Below are positions 46,407 through 55,570 of a stretch of 64,000 nucleotides of DNA, piece by piece. The notes under the pieces were generated by a model. It was not told the DNA's origin, did not search any database, and saw only the letters and a program-made list of their open reading frames with translations. The DNA is from Bacteroides sp. (lineage in GTDB: Bacteria; Bacteroidota; Bacteroidia; Bacteroidales; Muribaculaceae). Position 1 is the first letter of the stretch; every line of letters begins with the position of its first letter. Position numbers and translations under genes: made by a program. The stretch spans positions 42,929 to 106,928 of the forward strand of contig JAAVCL010000012.1 in the NCBI GenBank assembly GCA_014802335.1, in the 5' to 3' direction.

Positions 46407-46447
46407 AAAAAAGACTATATCGTCAAAATAACGACATAGTCTTTTTT
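46407..46447. terminator. Terminator downstream of the TPR gene
   Basis: AAAAAAGACTAT and ATAGTCTTTTTT flank an inner ATCGT/ACGAC pairing, giving a long near-perfect stem with A- and T-runs on either side. It lies 72 bases after the TPR gene stop on the minus strand. Confidence 0.9.
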
Positions 46448-46518
46448 GTTAGTTGAAACAAACCCTTCTGATTAAACTCTATATGAAAAGAGCATTTACC
46501 GATAAGGGCCCGTATAGA

Positions 46519-48180
46519 TTATTTTATTTTGCTAACGAAATTACGAAGCTGCTCGTTGTTGGGATCCTGTGAAAGAGCACGGTTGTAGTAAAGTTTAGCT
46601 TTCTCATCGTTGCGTGCTTTTTCATAGTAGTAGTTGCCAAGATATACGTTGATATCTTTTGCATCGCTCTTGTAACGTCCCGGAACGGCTTTTCCTTCGG
46701 CAACATTGTTTGCAATCATTGTTTCAAGAAGATCAGATGCCTTTTCATAGTCGGCTACGGCTGCTGACTCAGCTGCACTTTCATTGGCGGCTGTCTGTTT
46801 TGCTATATCACCATAGATTTTTGATGGCATATAATTGTCCGGAAGAATTGCGGCAGCCTTGTCTGCATTTTCTTTAGCAGCTTTGAAATACTTATCGGCC
46901 TTAGCAGCATCAGCTTTATTTTCAATAGCTGCATAGAAATCGAAAGTTGCTTGCTGGATGAAATCATTATAGCCGGGTTCTATTTTTTTCATATAGTCGG
47001 CGTATGCTTCGGCTGCATCAGTAAGATCATTCTTGTCAATATAAACCATTGCAAGACTCTTATTGAAATCGGCAAAATCGGGAATTTCCTTGATACCGGC
47101 TTTCAGCACTTCAATTGCTTCATCCGGACGGCCTGCACTCTGAAGTTCGTATGAAATCAGATTGAAGTCGATGGGAGCAAATCTGTTAGTTTTCGGATCT
47201 GCTTTATATTTTGCAAACAGATTTTCTGCAAGTGGCAGAAGCTGCTCTTTCATCTCAGGGATCTGCGCAGCATTCATAAATTGATAACGCTGTGCGGTGA
47301 AGTTGTTGGGATCTTCTGAGAGAAGCTTGGTTGCATAATCATAACCTTTCTTGTAGTCCTGGCCATAGAACAGAAGGAAAGCGTAACGGTTTTCATCGGT
47401 CTTGAAGTGGCTGGGATTCTGAACATATTTACCATATTCGGTCGCTGCCTTTGCATATTCCTTCTTATTATAGTAGGCATTTGCAAGTTCACGCTGGCCA
47501 AGAGCAGAGTTAGGATTAACGGTAAGAAGTTCACCCAACATCTTAATTGCAAAATCCGGATTAACCATCGTGTAGAGATTAGCATATTTTACGTATGCTG
47601 CGGTTGCTTTCGGATCGTATGATTTAGCCATTTCGTACATACCGGCGGCTTTACCCCAGTTTTTAGCCTCGCGTTGCTGGTCTCCCTCAAATAGATAGAT
47701 ATCGGGATTTTCCATGTTAAACTTGCGCGCTTTCTCTATTTGCTTGGCTATCTGTTTTTCGTATTGCACCGGATCTACGCGGTCGTATGCGCGGGCAATT
47801 GCAATTTGCAACGAAGCGTCTTTCTTTGAGTTTTTGTCTGCCATCTTGAACAGATTCTCTGCTTCCTTAACATTGCCTCCCATTAACTGGAGAAGACCCT
47901 GACCTACATAGTTATAGGGATACTGCGGATTTAATGATATGCCTTCAGCAAAATATTTGGCTGCCTCAGCCTTATTATTTTCGTCAACGGCAATCATACC
48001 GAGATAATAATCGGCAACAGCCTTGTCGGTCTGACCATTATTAAGGCTTCGCTTCAAAAGGTCTTTGGCATTTTCAAGCTGGTCGGCCTTGTAATACTCT
48101 TCACCGTCAATGTGTGTCTGCGCATAAGATGCCAATGAAGCTCCCGCCAGACAAAGTGTGAGAATTCCTTTAAATTTCAT
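46519..48180 (-). CDS. Periplasmic TPR repeat protein
   Basis: 553 residues with a signal peptide (MKFKGILTLCLAGASLASYA-QTH). The chain is helical throughout with tetratricopeptide repeats: AVADYYLGMIAVDENNKAEAAKYF, YPYNYVGQGLLQLMGGNVKEAENLF and LGQRELANAYYNKKEYAKAATEY (quoted here in parts under twenty residues). It is the last gene of the operon with ExbB/ExbD/TonB and a PstS-like protein. In Bacteroidetes this combination is conserved and the TPR protein likely scaffolds the energy-transducing complex; that role is inference. Confidence 0.85.
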   Translation of the reverse strand: MKFKGILTLCLAGASLASYAQTHIDGEEYYKADQLENAKDLLKRSLNNGQTDKAVADYYLGMIAVDENNKAEAAKYFAEGISLNPQYPYNYVGQGLLQLMGGNVKEAENLFKMADKNSKKDASLQIAIARAYDRVDPVQYEKQIAKQIEKARKFNMENPDIYLFEGDQQREAKNWGKAAGMYEMAKSYDPKATAAYVKYANLYTMVNPDFAIKMLGELLTVNPNSALGQRELANAYYNKKEYAKAATEYGKYVQNPSHFKTDENRYAFLLFYGQDYKKGYDYATKLLSEDPNNFTAQRYQFMNAAQIPEMKEQLLPLAENLFAKYKADPKTNRFAPIDFNLISYELQSAGRPDEAIEVLKAGIKEIPDFADFNKSLAMVYIDKNDLTDAAEAYADYMKKIEPGYNDFIQQATFDFYAAIENKADAAKADKYFKAAKENADKAAAILPDNYMPSKIYGDIAKQTAANESAAESAAVADYEKASDLLETMIANNVAEGKAVPGRYKSDAKDINVYLGNYYYEKARNDEKAKLYYNRALSQDPNNEQLRNFVSKIK

Positions 48181-48431
48181 GCTATTTTATTTTTATTTCG
48201 TAATTATCCTTTTGATTGTATTTTCTCTCTAAGGTTTATAGATAGAAGCAAAAAATCATGATTTTATAATCTGCCTTACCATACGCATGGTGAAATGTAT
48301 TTGGATTGTATCCGGCTCCATGATTTTTGCATCATATCATTTATTCCTCTTTTTAATTTCCAATTCTCACAATTCCCATAAAATCCCACCGATGCGAAGG
48401 TATCGGCAGGATATTTATTTGTGCATTACGT

Positions 48432-49442
48432 CTATTTTTGTTTCAATTCCACTACACGTGCATTCATGTGATAGGGGAGTATACCGGTTTTAGATATTAT
48501 TTTTTGGCCGGCAAATCCGGTTACGAACATGTAGAAGCTATTGAGTACACTCGACTTTTGTGCTGTCGAAATCATATAGACCTTTCTAAATAACGGATAT
48601 TCTCCTGAATTAATATATACTTGATAAGGTTTATATGCTATCGGATTGTAATCATTCTCTTCGGTTGGATTACTTACTTTCAGAATATTTACTTCTGTAG
48701 TTAGATTGGTGGCGACAGTGTCGTTCTCGTTCTTGTAATCTTCGAAGCGTTGTTCAACCGGTATCTTCTTCGCTGCACTCAGATCATCTCCAAGCCAGCT
48801 CACACTGATAACGCCGAGTGCATTCTTGTCTTTCTTCACAACATCGAATACGGCTGCATTGTCACTCTGTGCGTATGCATTAGGATTGTCTGAGATCTTT
48901 TTCCCTTCCGGCAGAAATTTATCACGGAGATAGCTCACTGTTGAACTTCCGGCGTTGTCAAACACAAGCTTGATTACTGTCGTATCGTTCCCGGCAACCT
49001 GACTCCACCTCGTTGTCTTGCCGTTCAGAATGTCTGAAATTTCTTGCATTGACAAGGAAGTCACGTTGTTCTCTTTGTTTGTGATCAGTGCAACTGCATC
49101 TACTGCAATACAATGGCTGCGGACAATTCTTTTATATTTTTTCTTAAGATAGTCTTTCTGTTCCTGACTTAACTCTTGAGTTACAATTATTGCATTTGTG
49201 CCGTCAGACATAAGCGTGTCTATGGCATCTTGTTCACTCACATAGAAAGGCAAGATTGATGAACCGGGATAGGAGAATTCAAATACCTCAATTTCTTCAT
49301 CCAGTACGTTTTTAAAACCATCATCACAGAATAGTGTGGCGCTTCCTTTAACATATTCTCCACGTTGGGTTTTTGCACATGAAACGATGCCCAATGTCGA
49401 GAATGCGGCCAAGCCAATAAGAATATATTTAAATATCTTCAC
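48432..49442 (-). CDS. PstS-like phosphate-type substrate-binding lipoprotein
   Basis: 336 residues, beginning at a GTG (49442). Lipobox ends at Cys22 (TLGIVSCAK). The fold matches periplasmic phosphate-binding proteins: VFDNAGSSTVSYLRDKF resembles the PstS anion-binding loop, with LSMQEISDILNGKTTRWSQV before it. No pst transporter is nearby; instead the gene sits in the TonB/ExbBD operon, so it may sense or present phosphate or another anion to that system. Typical of a conserved Bacteroidetes operon. Confidence 0.85.
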   Translation of the reverse strand: MKIFKYILIGLAAFSTLGIVSCAKTQRGEYVKGSATLFCDDGFKNVLDEEIEVFEFSYPGSSILPFYVSEQDAIDTLMSDGTNAIIVTQELSQEQKDYLKKKYKRIVRSHCIAVDAVALITNKENNVTSLSMQEISDILNGKTTRWSQVAGNDTTVIKLVFDNAGSSTVSYLRDKFLPEGKKISDNPNAYAQSDNAAVFDVVKKDKNALGVISVSWLGDDLSAAKKIPVEQRFEDYKNENDTVATNLTTEVNILKVSNPTEENDYNPIAYKPYQVYINSGEYPLFRKVYMISTAQKSSVLNSFYMFVTGFAGQKIISKTGILPYHMNARVVELKQK

Positions 49443-49908
49443 TTTGATTGTCTTTTTAATATGTGTTCGATTTTATTTATCGTATTGAATTATGATGTAT
49501 GTAGTTGAAATTTCGGATTCGACTTCTGGGATTATGGTGTTCATAGCATCCAAAGCCGAATTCAGCGGTATACTTCATAATTTATGAAGCAAGACATTAA
49601 ATAATTTCGAACCCATACATTTAGTTTTTAAGTATGCCATATAATTCTACATCCCGTTTCTGACAATCTGTGACTCAACATTGTTTCCTCTCAAATTAGT
49701 TGGCATTGAACTGAAAATGTTGACGAATAAGAATAATCATTCATGTTCAGATTTATGTCAGAGGAATTGAATTTAGCAATTTCCTACATTTTTTAATCAG
49801 TTTATTCTCTGATCGGTTGCCGGTCATTTATCCAACAATGTGCCTCTATGTTATCACGAGAACCTTATGATGGCACGTCGAGCAAAATTTGTTACGTCTT
49901 TGCTCAAA
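49443..49908. repeat. Intergenic region with palindromic element related to 24160-24315
   Basis: From about 49510 the sequence includes GGATTATGGTGTTCATAGCATCC, GCCGAATTCAGCGG and CTTCATAATTTATGAAG, then ATTAAATAATTTC (49604-49616). The final part matches the end of the element near 24300. The rest of the gap is AT-rich with no ORF; a 62-codon plus-strand frame is not credible. Confidence 0.5.
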
Positions 49909-50118
49909 TCAGTTCCATCCTTTATAAAGTCTGACAGCACGCCAAACTCCATAGAGGCAGAGGATTCCACCAACAACATAGCTCACAACTGCATTGTCAA
50001 TATTGAACACGTCAAAAATGAAAAGTAAACCAATGCATAGATAAACGCATACCATTAAAATACCAAATACGAGTTTTGCTCCCTTGGAACCTTGCCCGTT
50101 GTTTCCATAGTTATCCAT
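49909..50118 (-). CDS. Small membrane protein in the TonB operon
   Basis: 69 residues: glycine-rich start (MDNYGNNGQGSKGAK), then two helices LVFGILMVCVYLCIGLLFIF and VVSYVVGGILCLYGVWRAV, and a polar tail. It lies between the PstS-like gene and tonB on the same strand. The size and place fit a small protein conserved in this operon in other Bacteroidetes, a claim I cannot check here. Confidence 0.7.
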   Translation of the reverse strand: MDNYGNNGQGSKGAKLVFGILMVCVYLCIGLLFIFDVFNIDNAVVSYVVGGILCLYGVWRAVRLYKGWN

Positions 50119-50330
50119 AATATTCAGTTTTATTTCTTTTGGGTTAAATTCTTTTTACTATTTTAACAATTCACGTCCCTATAAGTTTTGATATTTCATA
50201 AAAATAAGTAATTCTTAGAAATTAGCTATGATTAATTGTCAAGCATTTTATGAATAGATTTCAAATTAAGAAGAAGGGGTTAATAGGCCTAAACGACTGA
50301 TGACCAATTCCCAACCCGGAAAATACCATG
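50119..50330. other. AT-rich part of the gap upstream of the REP cluster
   Basis: No gene. Contains the leader of the small membrane protein gene and CGACTGATGA (50294-50303), which echoes the text after the core palindrome at 54687. It blends into the REP cluster from 50334. Confidence 0.4.
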
Positions 50331-50333
50331 CAA

Positions 50334-50643
50334 TGTAGGGTCATGACGCGCCCATGTCTGGTAATTACATCAAATATTCGTCGGCAAATGTAGGGACGTG
50401 GCGTGCCACGTCTGAAGTAAGCGCTGACGTTGTAGGGTGAGGCCATTACTGGAGTAAGCGCTGACAATGTAGGGCGTGCCACGCCTGAACGTTGCGACGG
50501 GTAATGGTACGATGTTTACCCAGACGTGGCACGCCACGTCCCTACATTTGCCGCCCCATTCATTACTGGGTGAATGTATTGACAAGGCGCCGCAAACATC
50601 GACGCATACCGGACAAGTGTAGGGACGTGGCGTGCCACGTCTG
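50334..50643. repeat. Cluster of REP-like hairpins with inverted pairs
   Basis: At least five copies of TGTAGGGACGTGGCGTGCCA followed by CGTCTG, some decayed: 50334-50360, 50389-50414, 50468-50487, an inverted copy at 50521-50546, and 50618-50643; a partial one begins near 50431. The spacers GxAGTAAGCGCTGAC...TGTAGGG repeat directly (50415, 50453). GTAG precedes each palindrome, as in REP elements. Confidence 0.88.
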
Positions 50644-50741
50644 GGGAAAGAGCAGAGTAGGAGATTAATGTGTAACTTTATGTATTGATGATTAACCGGA
50701 TATAGTCCATCTAATCCGAAATTTACCGACATTATTTCGTA

Positions 50742-50797
50742 TTATGTAACAACTAAACCCTTATGCAACAACTAACCCTTATGCAACAACTCAAACC
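50742..50797. repeat. Three tandem 18-19 bp repeats
   Basis: TTATGTAACAACTAAACCC, TTATGCAACAACTAACCC and TTATGCAACAACTCAAACC follow one another without gap. They are A/C-rich on the plus strand and lie between the REP cluster and the tonB terminator. Confidence 0.85.
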
Positions 50798-50892
50798 TCC
50801 TTATAACGATTACCCCTACGCTACCACTGACTCCTTAAAGCCATGCCTGACTTCTTAACTAAAAATACAATATCTAATATAAATATAAATAT

Positions 50893-50929
50893 AAAAGGAG
50901 GAGCATCGGGTAATGATGCTCCTCCTTTT
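50893..50929 (-). terminator. Terminator downstream of tonB
   Basis: AAAAGGAGGAGCATC (50893-50907) and GATGCTCCTCCTTTT (50915-50929) form a perfect 15-bp stem with a seven-base loop. The A-rich left side is the U-tract for minus-strand RNA. It may also separate tonB from the downstream genes, which then need their own promoter. Confidence 0.92.
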
Positions 50930-50951
50930 CATAAAATTATAGGAATCTCAA

Positions 50952-51830
50952 TTATTGATTCTGAAGTTTGAAGGTAACGGGGAGTGTGAAGTAGCTTCGC
51001 ACTGCAACACCGTTGTTCTTACCGGGCTGCCATTTGGGCATGCGTTTTACGACGCGGATAGCTTCCTTATCAAGGTCTTTGTCAACACCGCGAGCGATTG
51101 TTACGTTACCGATAGAACCATCCTTCTCAACCACGAACTTGACAACTACACGACCCTGAATGTCATTTTGCTGAGCAACTTCAGGATAACGGATGTTGTT
51201 GCTGAGGTATTTCATGAGCGCTGCCTGACCACCGGGGAATTCAGCCTGCTGTTCAACAGCAACGAAGATTTCATCTTCTTTCGGCTTTTCCTGAACCACA
51301 GGTTCGGGTTCTTTAACAACAACCTGTTCCTGTACGGCCTTGAATTTATCAGCGTCATCACTACCTTCTTGAGTAACCACACCACGTGCGGTGTTGTCTT
51401 CCTTCTGTTCGTCCATTGACATCACTTCGTTTTTCACTTTGTCAGCTTCTACGATAGCGATTTGTGTCACCTGAACAGTTGCGAGAACTTCTTCGGGAAC
51501 GGTTATTTCCGGTTGCTCGAATTTCTGTTCTTCGGGTTCGGGTTCATCGGGAGTTTCCTCCTCTGCCTGCTCAATCTGAGCGGCCATCATCTTTTCTCGT
51601 TGCTCCTTAAGCTCAAGTGCGCGCTGTTCATCGCGATAGTCACTATACTTGCTGTATGCAAGTATCAGCAGAACTACTACAACAAGACCTACAATCATAT
51701 AGAGGAAAGCCATGTTGTGGCGACGGTCGCTCGACTTACGAAGCTGGTAAGCACCGAAGTCTTTATTCTTGTCGGCAAAAATTAGGTCGCGCCATTCAGC
51801 CGATGTCAGATCCACATTTCTCTTAGCCAT
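50952..51830 (-). CDS. tonB: TonB energy transducer
   Basis: 292 residues. One N-terminal helix (MAFLYMIVGLVVVVLLILAY), a long acidic and proline-rich linker (EEETPDEPEPEEQKFEQPEI), then a TonB C-terminal domain: NIRYPEVAQQNDIQGRVVV, DGSIGNVTIARGVD and MPKWQPGKNNGVAVR. It couples proton-motive force from ExbB/ExbD to outer-membrane SusC-like transporters. It follows two exbD genes closely. Confidence 0.95.
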   Translation of the reverse strand: MAKRNVDLTSAEWRDLIFADKNKDFGAYQLRKSSDRRHNMAFLYMIVGLVVVVLLILAYSKYSDYRDEQRALELKEQREKMMAAQIEQAEEETPDEPEPEEQKFEQPEITVPEEVLATVQVTQIAIVEADKVKNEVMSMDEQKEDNTARGVVTQEGSDDADKFKAVQEQVVVKEPEPVVQEKPKEDEIFVAVEQQAEFPGGQAALMKYLSNNIRYPEVAQQNDIQGRVVVKFVVEKDGSIGNVTIARGVDKDLDKEAIRVVKRMPKWQPGKNNGVAVRSYFTLPVTFKLQNQ

Positions 51831-51866
51831 TTCTTTCTGTCGGTTTTAAGGTTATTAAATCTAACA

Positions 51867-52643
51867 TTATTTATGATGACGGTTCTGATAGTCAATCACC
51901 ATAACAGAATCGGCCTTGGTCATGTTGTCAATCTGATATTTTGAAATCGAGTTGATCTGCATTTCGTCAAGCACCGATACAAGGCTTCCGAAAGATGCCT
52001 GGGGAGTTGACTTGATGATAATAACCGGTTTCTTCAGATTTTCATCTTTTCTGACTTTAGACGCTGCCTCGTCGTATGCTGCCTGTGCTTTTTCACGGCC
52101 GTCTTTTGTTTCGAGGCTACCAAAACCACCGTCCTGATATTTCTTTTTCAGTGCGTTGATTTCAGTGAGGACATCCTTATTACGCTCCTGGATGATTGCG
52201 CGGATTCCGCGTGCTTTCATCGTCTTTTCGTCGTTGCTAAGGAATTCTGATTCCTGAAGGTTATTGTTGGCTGCTATCTGTTCGGGCGATGTGCCAAGAC
52301 CAGCCTGGCCACCGGGCTTACCGAAATAATAATATACAACCGGAACTACCTTGCCATTCACTGTATCCACATCCATCGTGCCGGGCTTGCGTTTCGCATC
52401 AAGAATAATCGTTACTGCATCGTCTTCTGATGCTTGCGACATATTCTCAACGTTATCCACCTTCTCGTTTGAGGGAAGTGCGATTGTCAGTGTCTGTGAT
52501 TTGATCATTGTCGTACAGAGCATGAAGAATGTGATAAGCAACATGTTCATGTCGACCATCGGCGTGAAATCCACGCGGATCTGCATCTTTTTCTGGTGGC
52601 CTTTCTTGCCTTTTCCACCATCATTTTGTTGAACTTCTGCCAT
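51867..52643 (-). CDS. exbD: ExbD/TolR family protein, copy 2
   Basis: 258 residues: MNMLLITFFMLCTTMIKS with the ExbD/TolR helix and the conserved Asp before it (RVDFTPMVDMNMLLI), then a periplasmic domain. A proton-channel partner of ExbB. The periplasmic domain is enlarged with a lysine/alanine-rich helical insert (EREKAQAAYDEAASKVRK) and a late ILKSTPQASFGSLVSVLDEMQ segment. 36 bp upstream of tonB's ATG. Confidence 0.9.
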   Translation of the reverse strand: MAEVQQNDGGKGKKGHQKKMQIRVDFTPMVDMNMLLITFFMLCTTMIKSQTLTIALPSNEKVDNVENMSQASEDDAVTIILDAKRKPGTMDVDTVNGKVVPVVYYYFGKPGGQAGLGTSPEQIAANNNLQESEFLSNDEKTMKARGIRAIIQERNKDVLTEINALKKKYQDGGFGSLETKDGREKAQAAYDEAASKVRKDENLKKPVIIIKSTPQASFGSLVSVLDEMQINSISKYQIDNMTKADSVMVIDYQNRHHK

Positions 52644-52648
52644 CTCTA

Positions 52649-53374
52649 TTATTCTTCTGCTCCCTTAAGAGCGGTCAATAGTGTAAATTTATTCATGTGA
52701 ATCGTCTGAAGATTGTCCATCACAAGGTGAACTATGTCAAACGATGTGTTCTGGTCGGCTTTGATTGCAACGCCGGTACCATCCTTGATGGCGTTTACCA
52801 GATTCTCATTGTCGCTCTGACGCATGGCTTTCATCCACATCTGGAATTCATTCGGATTTGATTCGTTCTGATTCCATGAGATTGGAATTCCGGTGGGGTG
52901 ATTGGGATCACCATCGCCTTCAAGCCATTTGTCCATCTTTGTTTGGCCCTCCGGCTGGTTGATGAGGTCGAGATATTCGCCCATCTTTGCCAAAGGCACG
53001 CCAAAGCTGCCAAGTTTGCTGAATGTGTACTTCTGCTCGTCTGTGAATTTCACAGGTTTGTTCTTATGCGTCTCATTATAGATCTCGGCTACCTTGTCAA
53101 GAACAGCGATGCGCATCTTTTCATTACTCCAGTTTGCACTGGTATCGTTGTTCATTGTTAGCCAGACCTTGCCTTCGGGGTTGACAAGCACCTGAACCAC
53201 GTTGGTTTCCTGTACTTTTTCGGTTGATACCGACGCAGGTGTGATTACGGTTGCAGGTTCCTTAGACAAGAAGGTTGAGGTCAACATGAAGAAGGTAAGC
53301 AGAAGCACTGTAACATCACTCATCGCGGTCATGTCGATGAATGTGCTTTTCTTTGCTATCTTTACTCTTCCCAT
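52649..53374 (-). CDS. exbD: ExbD/TolR family protein, copy 1
   Basis: 241 residues. STFIDMTAMSDVTVLLLTFF with the ExbD helix and channel Asp, then a periplasmic domain ending DNLQTIHMNKFTLLTALKG. Bacteroidetes often encode two ExbD proteins in one operon with ExbB; 5 bp lies before the second. It is probably the first ExbD partner of ExbB. Confidence 0.9.
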   Translation of the reverse strand: MGRVKIAKKSTFIDMTAMSDVTVLLLTFFMLTSTFLSKEPATVITPASVSTEKVQETNVVQVLVNPEGKVWLTMNNDTSANWSNEKMRIAVLDKVAEIYNETHKNKPVKFTDEQKYTFSKLGSFGVPLAKMGEYLDLINQPEGQTKMDKWLEGDGDPNHPTGIPISWNQNESNPNEFQMWMKAMRQSDNENLVNAIKDGTGVAIKADQNTSFDIVHLVMDNLQTIHMNKFTLLTALKGAEE

Positions 53375-53423
53375 AGTTGCTATTAACTTTTATCGGTTGA
53401 TGTCTGAATTTTCAGTTTCCTGA

Positions 53424-54278
53424 TTATTTGTGTGTAGCTGCGAATGTAGCAACGATAGAGAAACCGATTTCGTCGATAGCGTATGAGAGGTTGTCGATCT
53501 TGTTGGTGAAGTAGTTGTAAGAAATTACAGCGAATGCACCGGTTGCGATACCGAAGGCGGTGTTCACAAGTGCCTCAGAAATACCGGTTGAAAGTTCTGT
53601 TGAGTCAGGTGAACCTGATGATGCAAGTGCCTGGAATGATTTGATCATACCCATTACGGTTCCGAGAAGACCGACGAGTGTACCAAGTGTGGTGAGGGTT
53701 GCAACGATGGGGAGGTTCTGTGAAAGAGCAGGCATCTCAAGTGCAGTTGCTTCTTCTACCTGGTTGCGAAGAGTGGTGAGCTTCTGTTCTTTGCTGAGAA
53801 CATCGTTGCTGTCCATTTCTTTGTATTTTACAAGTGTGCTGTAAACTACGGCTGCAACTGAACCCTTCTGGTTTTTGCAACGTTCCATTGCTGCATTGAT
53901 GTTGTTGGCTGCAAGGTCTGCTTTGATGTCAGCTACAAACTTGGGAGTGTTGCCACGGCCTGTTGCTGAAGAAAGTGCAATCCAACGTTCAATTGAAAGT
54001 ACGATTACTGTGAGAAGAAGAGTCATCAGGATAGGCACGATGAAACCACCTTTGTAAACTGTACCTGCAAGGTTCAGAGGATGTCCATCGGTTGTGCCGC
54101 CTTCAAAGTTGCCACCGTAACCCATACCAAAGAGGAAGATACATACGGCTGCTGCTGCACAGCAAAGGATCACGATGAATGCGTTCTTAATGCCACGGAT
54201 CGAGCTGATCTTTTCTTCTTTCTTGATTTTGGCTGTAGGAGCCGCAGGCTTCGGAGCCACTGGTTTCTGAGATTCCAT
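53424..54278 (-). CDS. exbB: MotA/TolQ/ExbB proton channel protein
   Basis: 284 residues. A cytoplasmic N-terminus rich in proline, alanine and lysine (QKPVAPKPAAPTAKIKKEEK), then helices FIVILCCAAAAVCIFLFGMG, VPILMTLLLTVIVLSIERW, and the pair PIVATLTTLGTLVGLLGTVMG and ALVNTAFGIATGAFAVISYN typical of TolQ/ExbB. Forms the proton channel for TonB. First gene of the operon, with a clear promoter upstream. Confidence 0.95.
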   Translation of the reverse strand: MESQKPVAPKPAAPTAKIKKEEKISSIRGIKNAFIVILCCAAAAVCIFLFGMGYGGNFEGGTTDGHPLNLAGTVYKGGFIVPILMTLLLTVIVLSIERWIALSSATGRGNTPKFVADIKADLAANNINAAMERCKNQKGSVAAVVYSTLVKYKEMDSNDVLSKEQKLTTLRNQVEEATALEMPALSQNLPIVATLTTLGTLVGLLGTVMGMIKSFQALASSGSPDSTELSTGISEALVNTAFGIATGAFAVISYNYFTNKIDNLSYAIDEIGFSIVATFAATHK

Positions 54279-54440
54279 AATCTTTTTGTTTTTTTGTTTT
54301 TTGGTTAGTATTTTATTAGTTACTTATTTCTATCTTTTGTGCCGGTATCGGTGCTTTTCGTTTTTTCCGGCAGTGTGTCTCTTTTGGGTTAGCCTTCTTT
54401 TCTTCGTCTGATTATTTCTAAGGCCTTTGTTTCCGTTTTG

Positions 54441-54470
54441 CAAAATTACTATATTTTTCGATATTGTCAA
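54441..54470 (-). promoter_or_regulatory. exbB: Promoter of the exbB-exbD-exbD-tonB operon
   Basis: Minus strand TTG (54470-54468), 19 bases, TAATTTTG (54448-54441). The leader is about 155 nt. A long T-rich stretch just before the ATG on the plus strand is an A-rich ribosome-binding region on the minus strand, usual for Bacteroidetes. Confidence 0.8.
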
Positions 54471-54597
54471 TACCCCTTTTTAAAATTTTAAGTACTTCTG
54501 TATACTTTTTATTTTTGTTATTAAAATTTTATTGCAAAAACATGTTTTATAACATATTTTTAGTGTTGTATTTTTTTGGTTATATTATGAAGTTTAA

Positions 54598-54791
54598 TGA
54601 AGTCGTTTAAACTTTTTTCAAGCCTAAGATTAATTAAGATTTTGAGCGAATTTTGATTCTTGAAGAAGGAGCATAGCGGGCTATGCGACTGATGAAAGAA
54701 TCGAAAGGCGCCAAAATATTAATAAATATTAGCCTTGAAGAAAACAATTTTAAACGCTTATTGGGTTTTCGTAAAAAGTTTAAACGACTTC
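54598..54791. repeat. Long palindromic MITE-like element
   Basis: AAGTCGTTTAAACTTTTT (54600-54617) and its exact complement (54773-54790) bound about 190 bp. Inside, ATTTTGAGCG...GATTCTT pairs imperfectly with AAGAATCGAAAGGCGCCAAAAT around the core GCATAGCGGGCTATGC (54671-54686). No ORF or transposase is inside; it lies between exbB and the sigma gene. Confidence 0.8.
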
Positions 54792-54985
54792 TAATGTTAA
54801 ATTAAATCTGCATTGCCTGCCGAAATGTGAAAAATATTAAAAAATGAATCTATTCTAAAGCAATATCAGGGTCAGTAATGTTATATAGACAAACGATAGA
54901 TCTTTGTAGATCTGGACCATCGGAAACTTCCGAACAGATTAATAAGGATCTCGAGAAAAATATAAACTTCTTAAGATTCCACATT

Positions 54986-55492
54986 ATGGCTGAAAAACAA
55001 CAATTCAAACAACGACTTCTTAGTCTTCAAGGAAACCTGTATAACTTTGCCTGTCAGCTCACCGCCGACCGTGAGGCAGCTCAGGATCTCGTTCAGGATA
55101 CAACTCTAAAGGTGCTCGACAACGAGTCGAAATATGTTGATAATGTCAACTTCAAGGGTTGGGTGTTCACAATAATGCGCAACATCTTTATCAATAACTA
55201 TCGTCGTCAGGTACGTTCGGCTACGGTTATTGATTCAACCGAAGATCTTTATCATCTCAATGTTTCTCAGGAATCGGGCCTTTCCACTCCCGAAGGTTCA
55301 TACGCGGCTCAGGAAATTTCAGTTGCTATCAATGCCTTTTCCGATGATTACAAAGTGCCGTTCACTATGTACATCGCCGGTTATAAATATAGCGAAATCG
55401 CCGAAAAGATGGGTCTTCCGCTCGGAACAGTAAAAAGCCGAATCTTCTTCGCACGCAAACGCCTTCAGGTCATCCTCAAGGATTACCGTTGA
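54986..55492 (+). CDS. ECF-type RNA polymerase sigma factor, copy 1
   Basis: 168 residues from the ATG at 54986 (an upstream in-frame ATG at 54878 is not conserved with the paralogue). Region 2: ADREAAQDLVQDTTLKVLDN and FTIMRNIFINNYRR, the DNA-melting and -10 binding helix. Region 4: AGYKYSEIAEKMGLPLGTVK with SRIFFARKRL. No anti-sigma factor is adjacent, so control may be transcriptional. It is 61% identical, gap-free over its whole length by my count, to the product at 62513. A strong terminator follows. Confidence 0.92.
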   Translation: MAEKQQFKQRLLSLQGNLYNFACQLTADREAAQDLVQDTTLKVLDNESKYVDNVNFKGWVFTIMRNIFINNYRRQVRSATVIDSTEDLYHLNVSQESGLSTPEGSYAAQEISVAINAFSDDYKVPFTMYIAGYKYSEIAEKMGLPLGTVKSRIFFARKRLQVILKDYR

Positions 55493-55570
55493 TTAAAGCC
55501 TTAAGGCTCAACTCGTATAAGGATTTGCAAGCTCCCTATACACAGTGTTTTCAGCCAAAATAAAATACAG

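Noticed and set aside
50334..50643. CRISPR array
   Set aside because: Repeats are palindromic, face both ways, are unevenly spaced and decayed, with no cas genes; this is a REP-like cluster.
54878..54985. Upstream start for the first sigma factor
   Set aside because: The extension is not shared with the paralogue, whose start aligns with the ATG at 54986.
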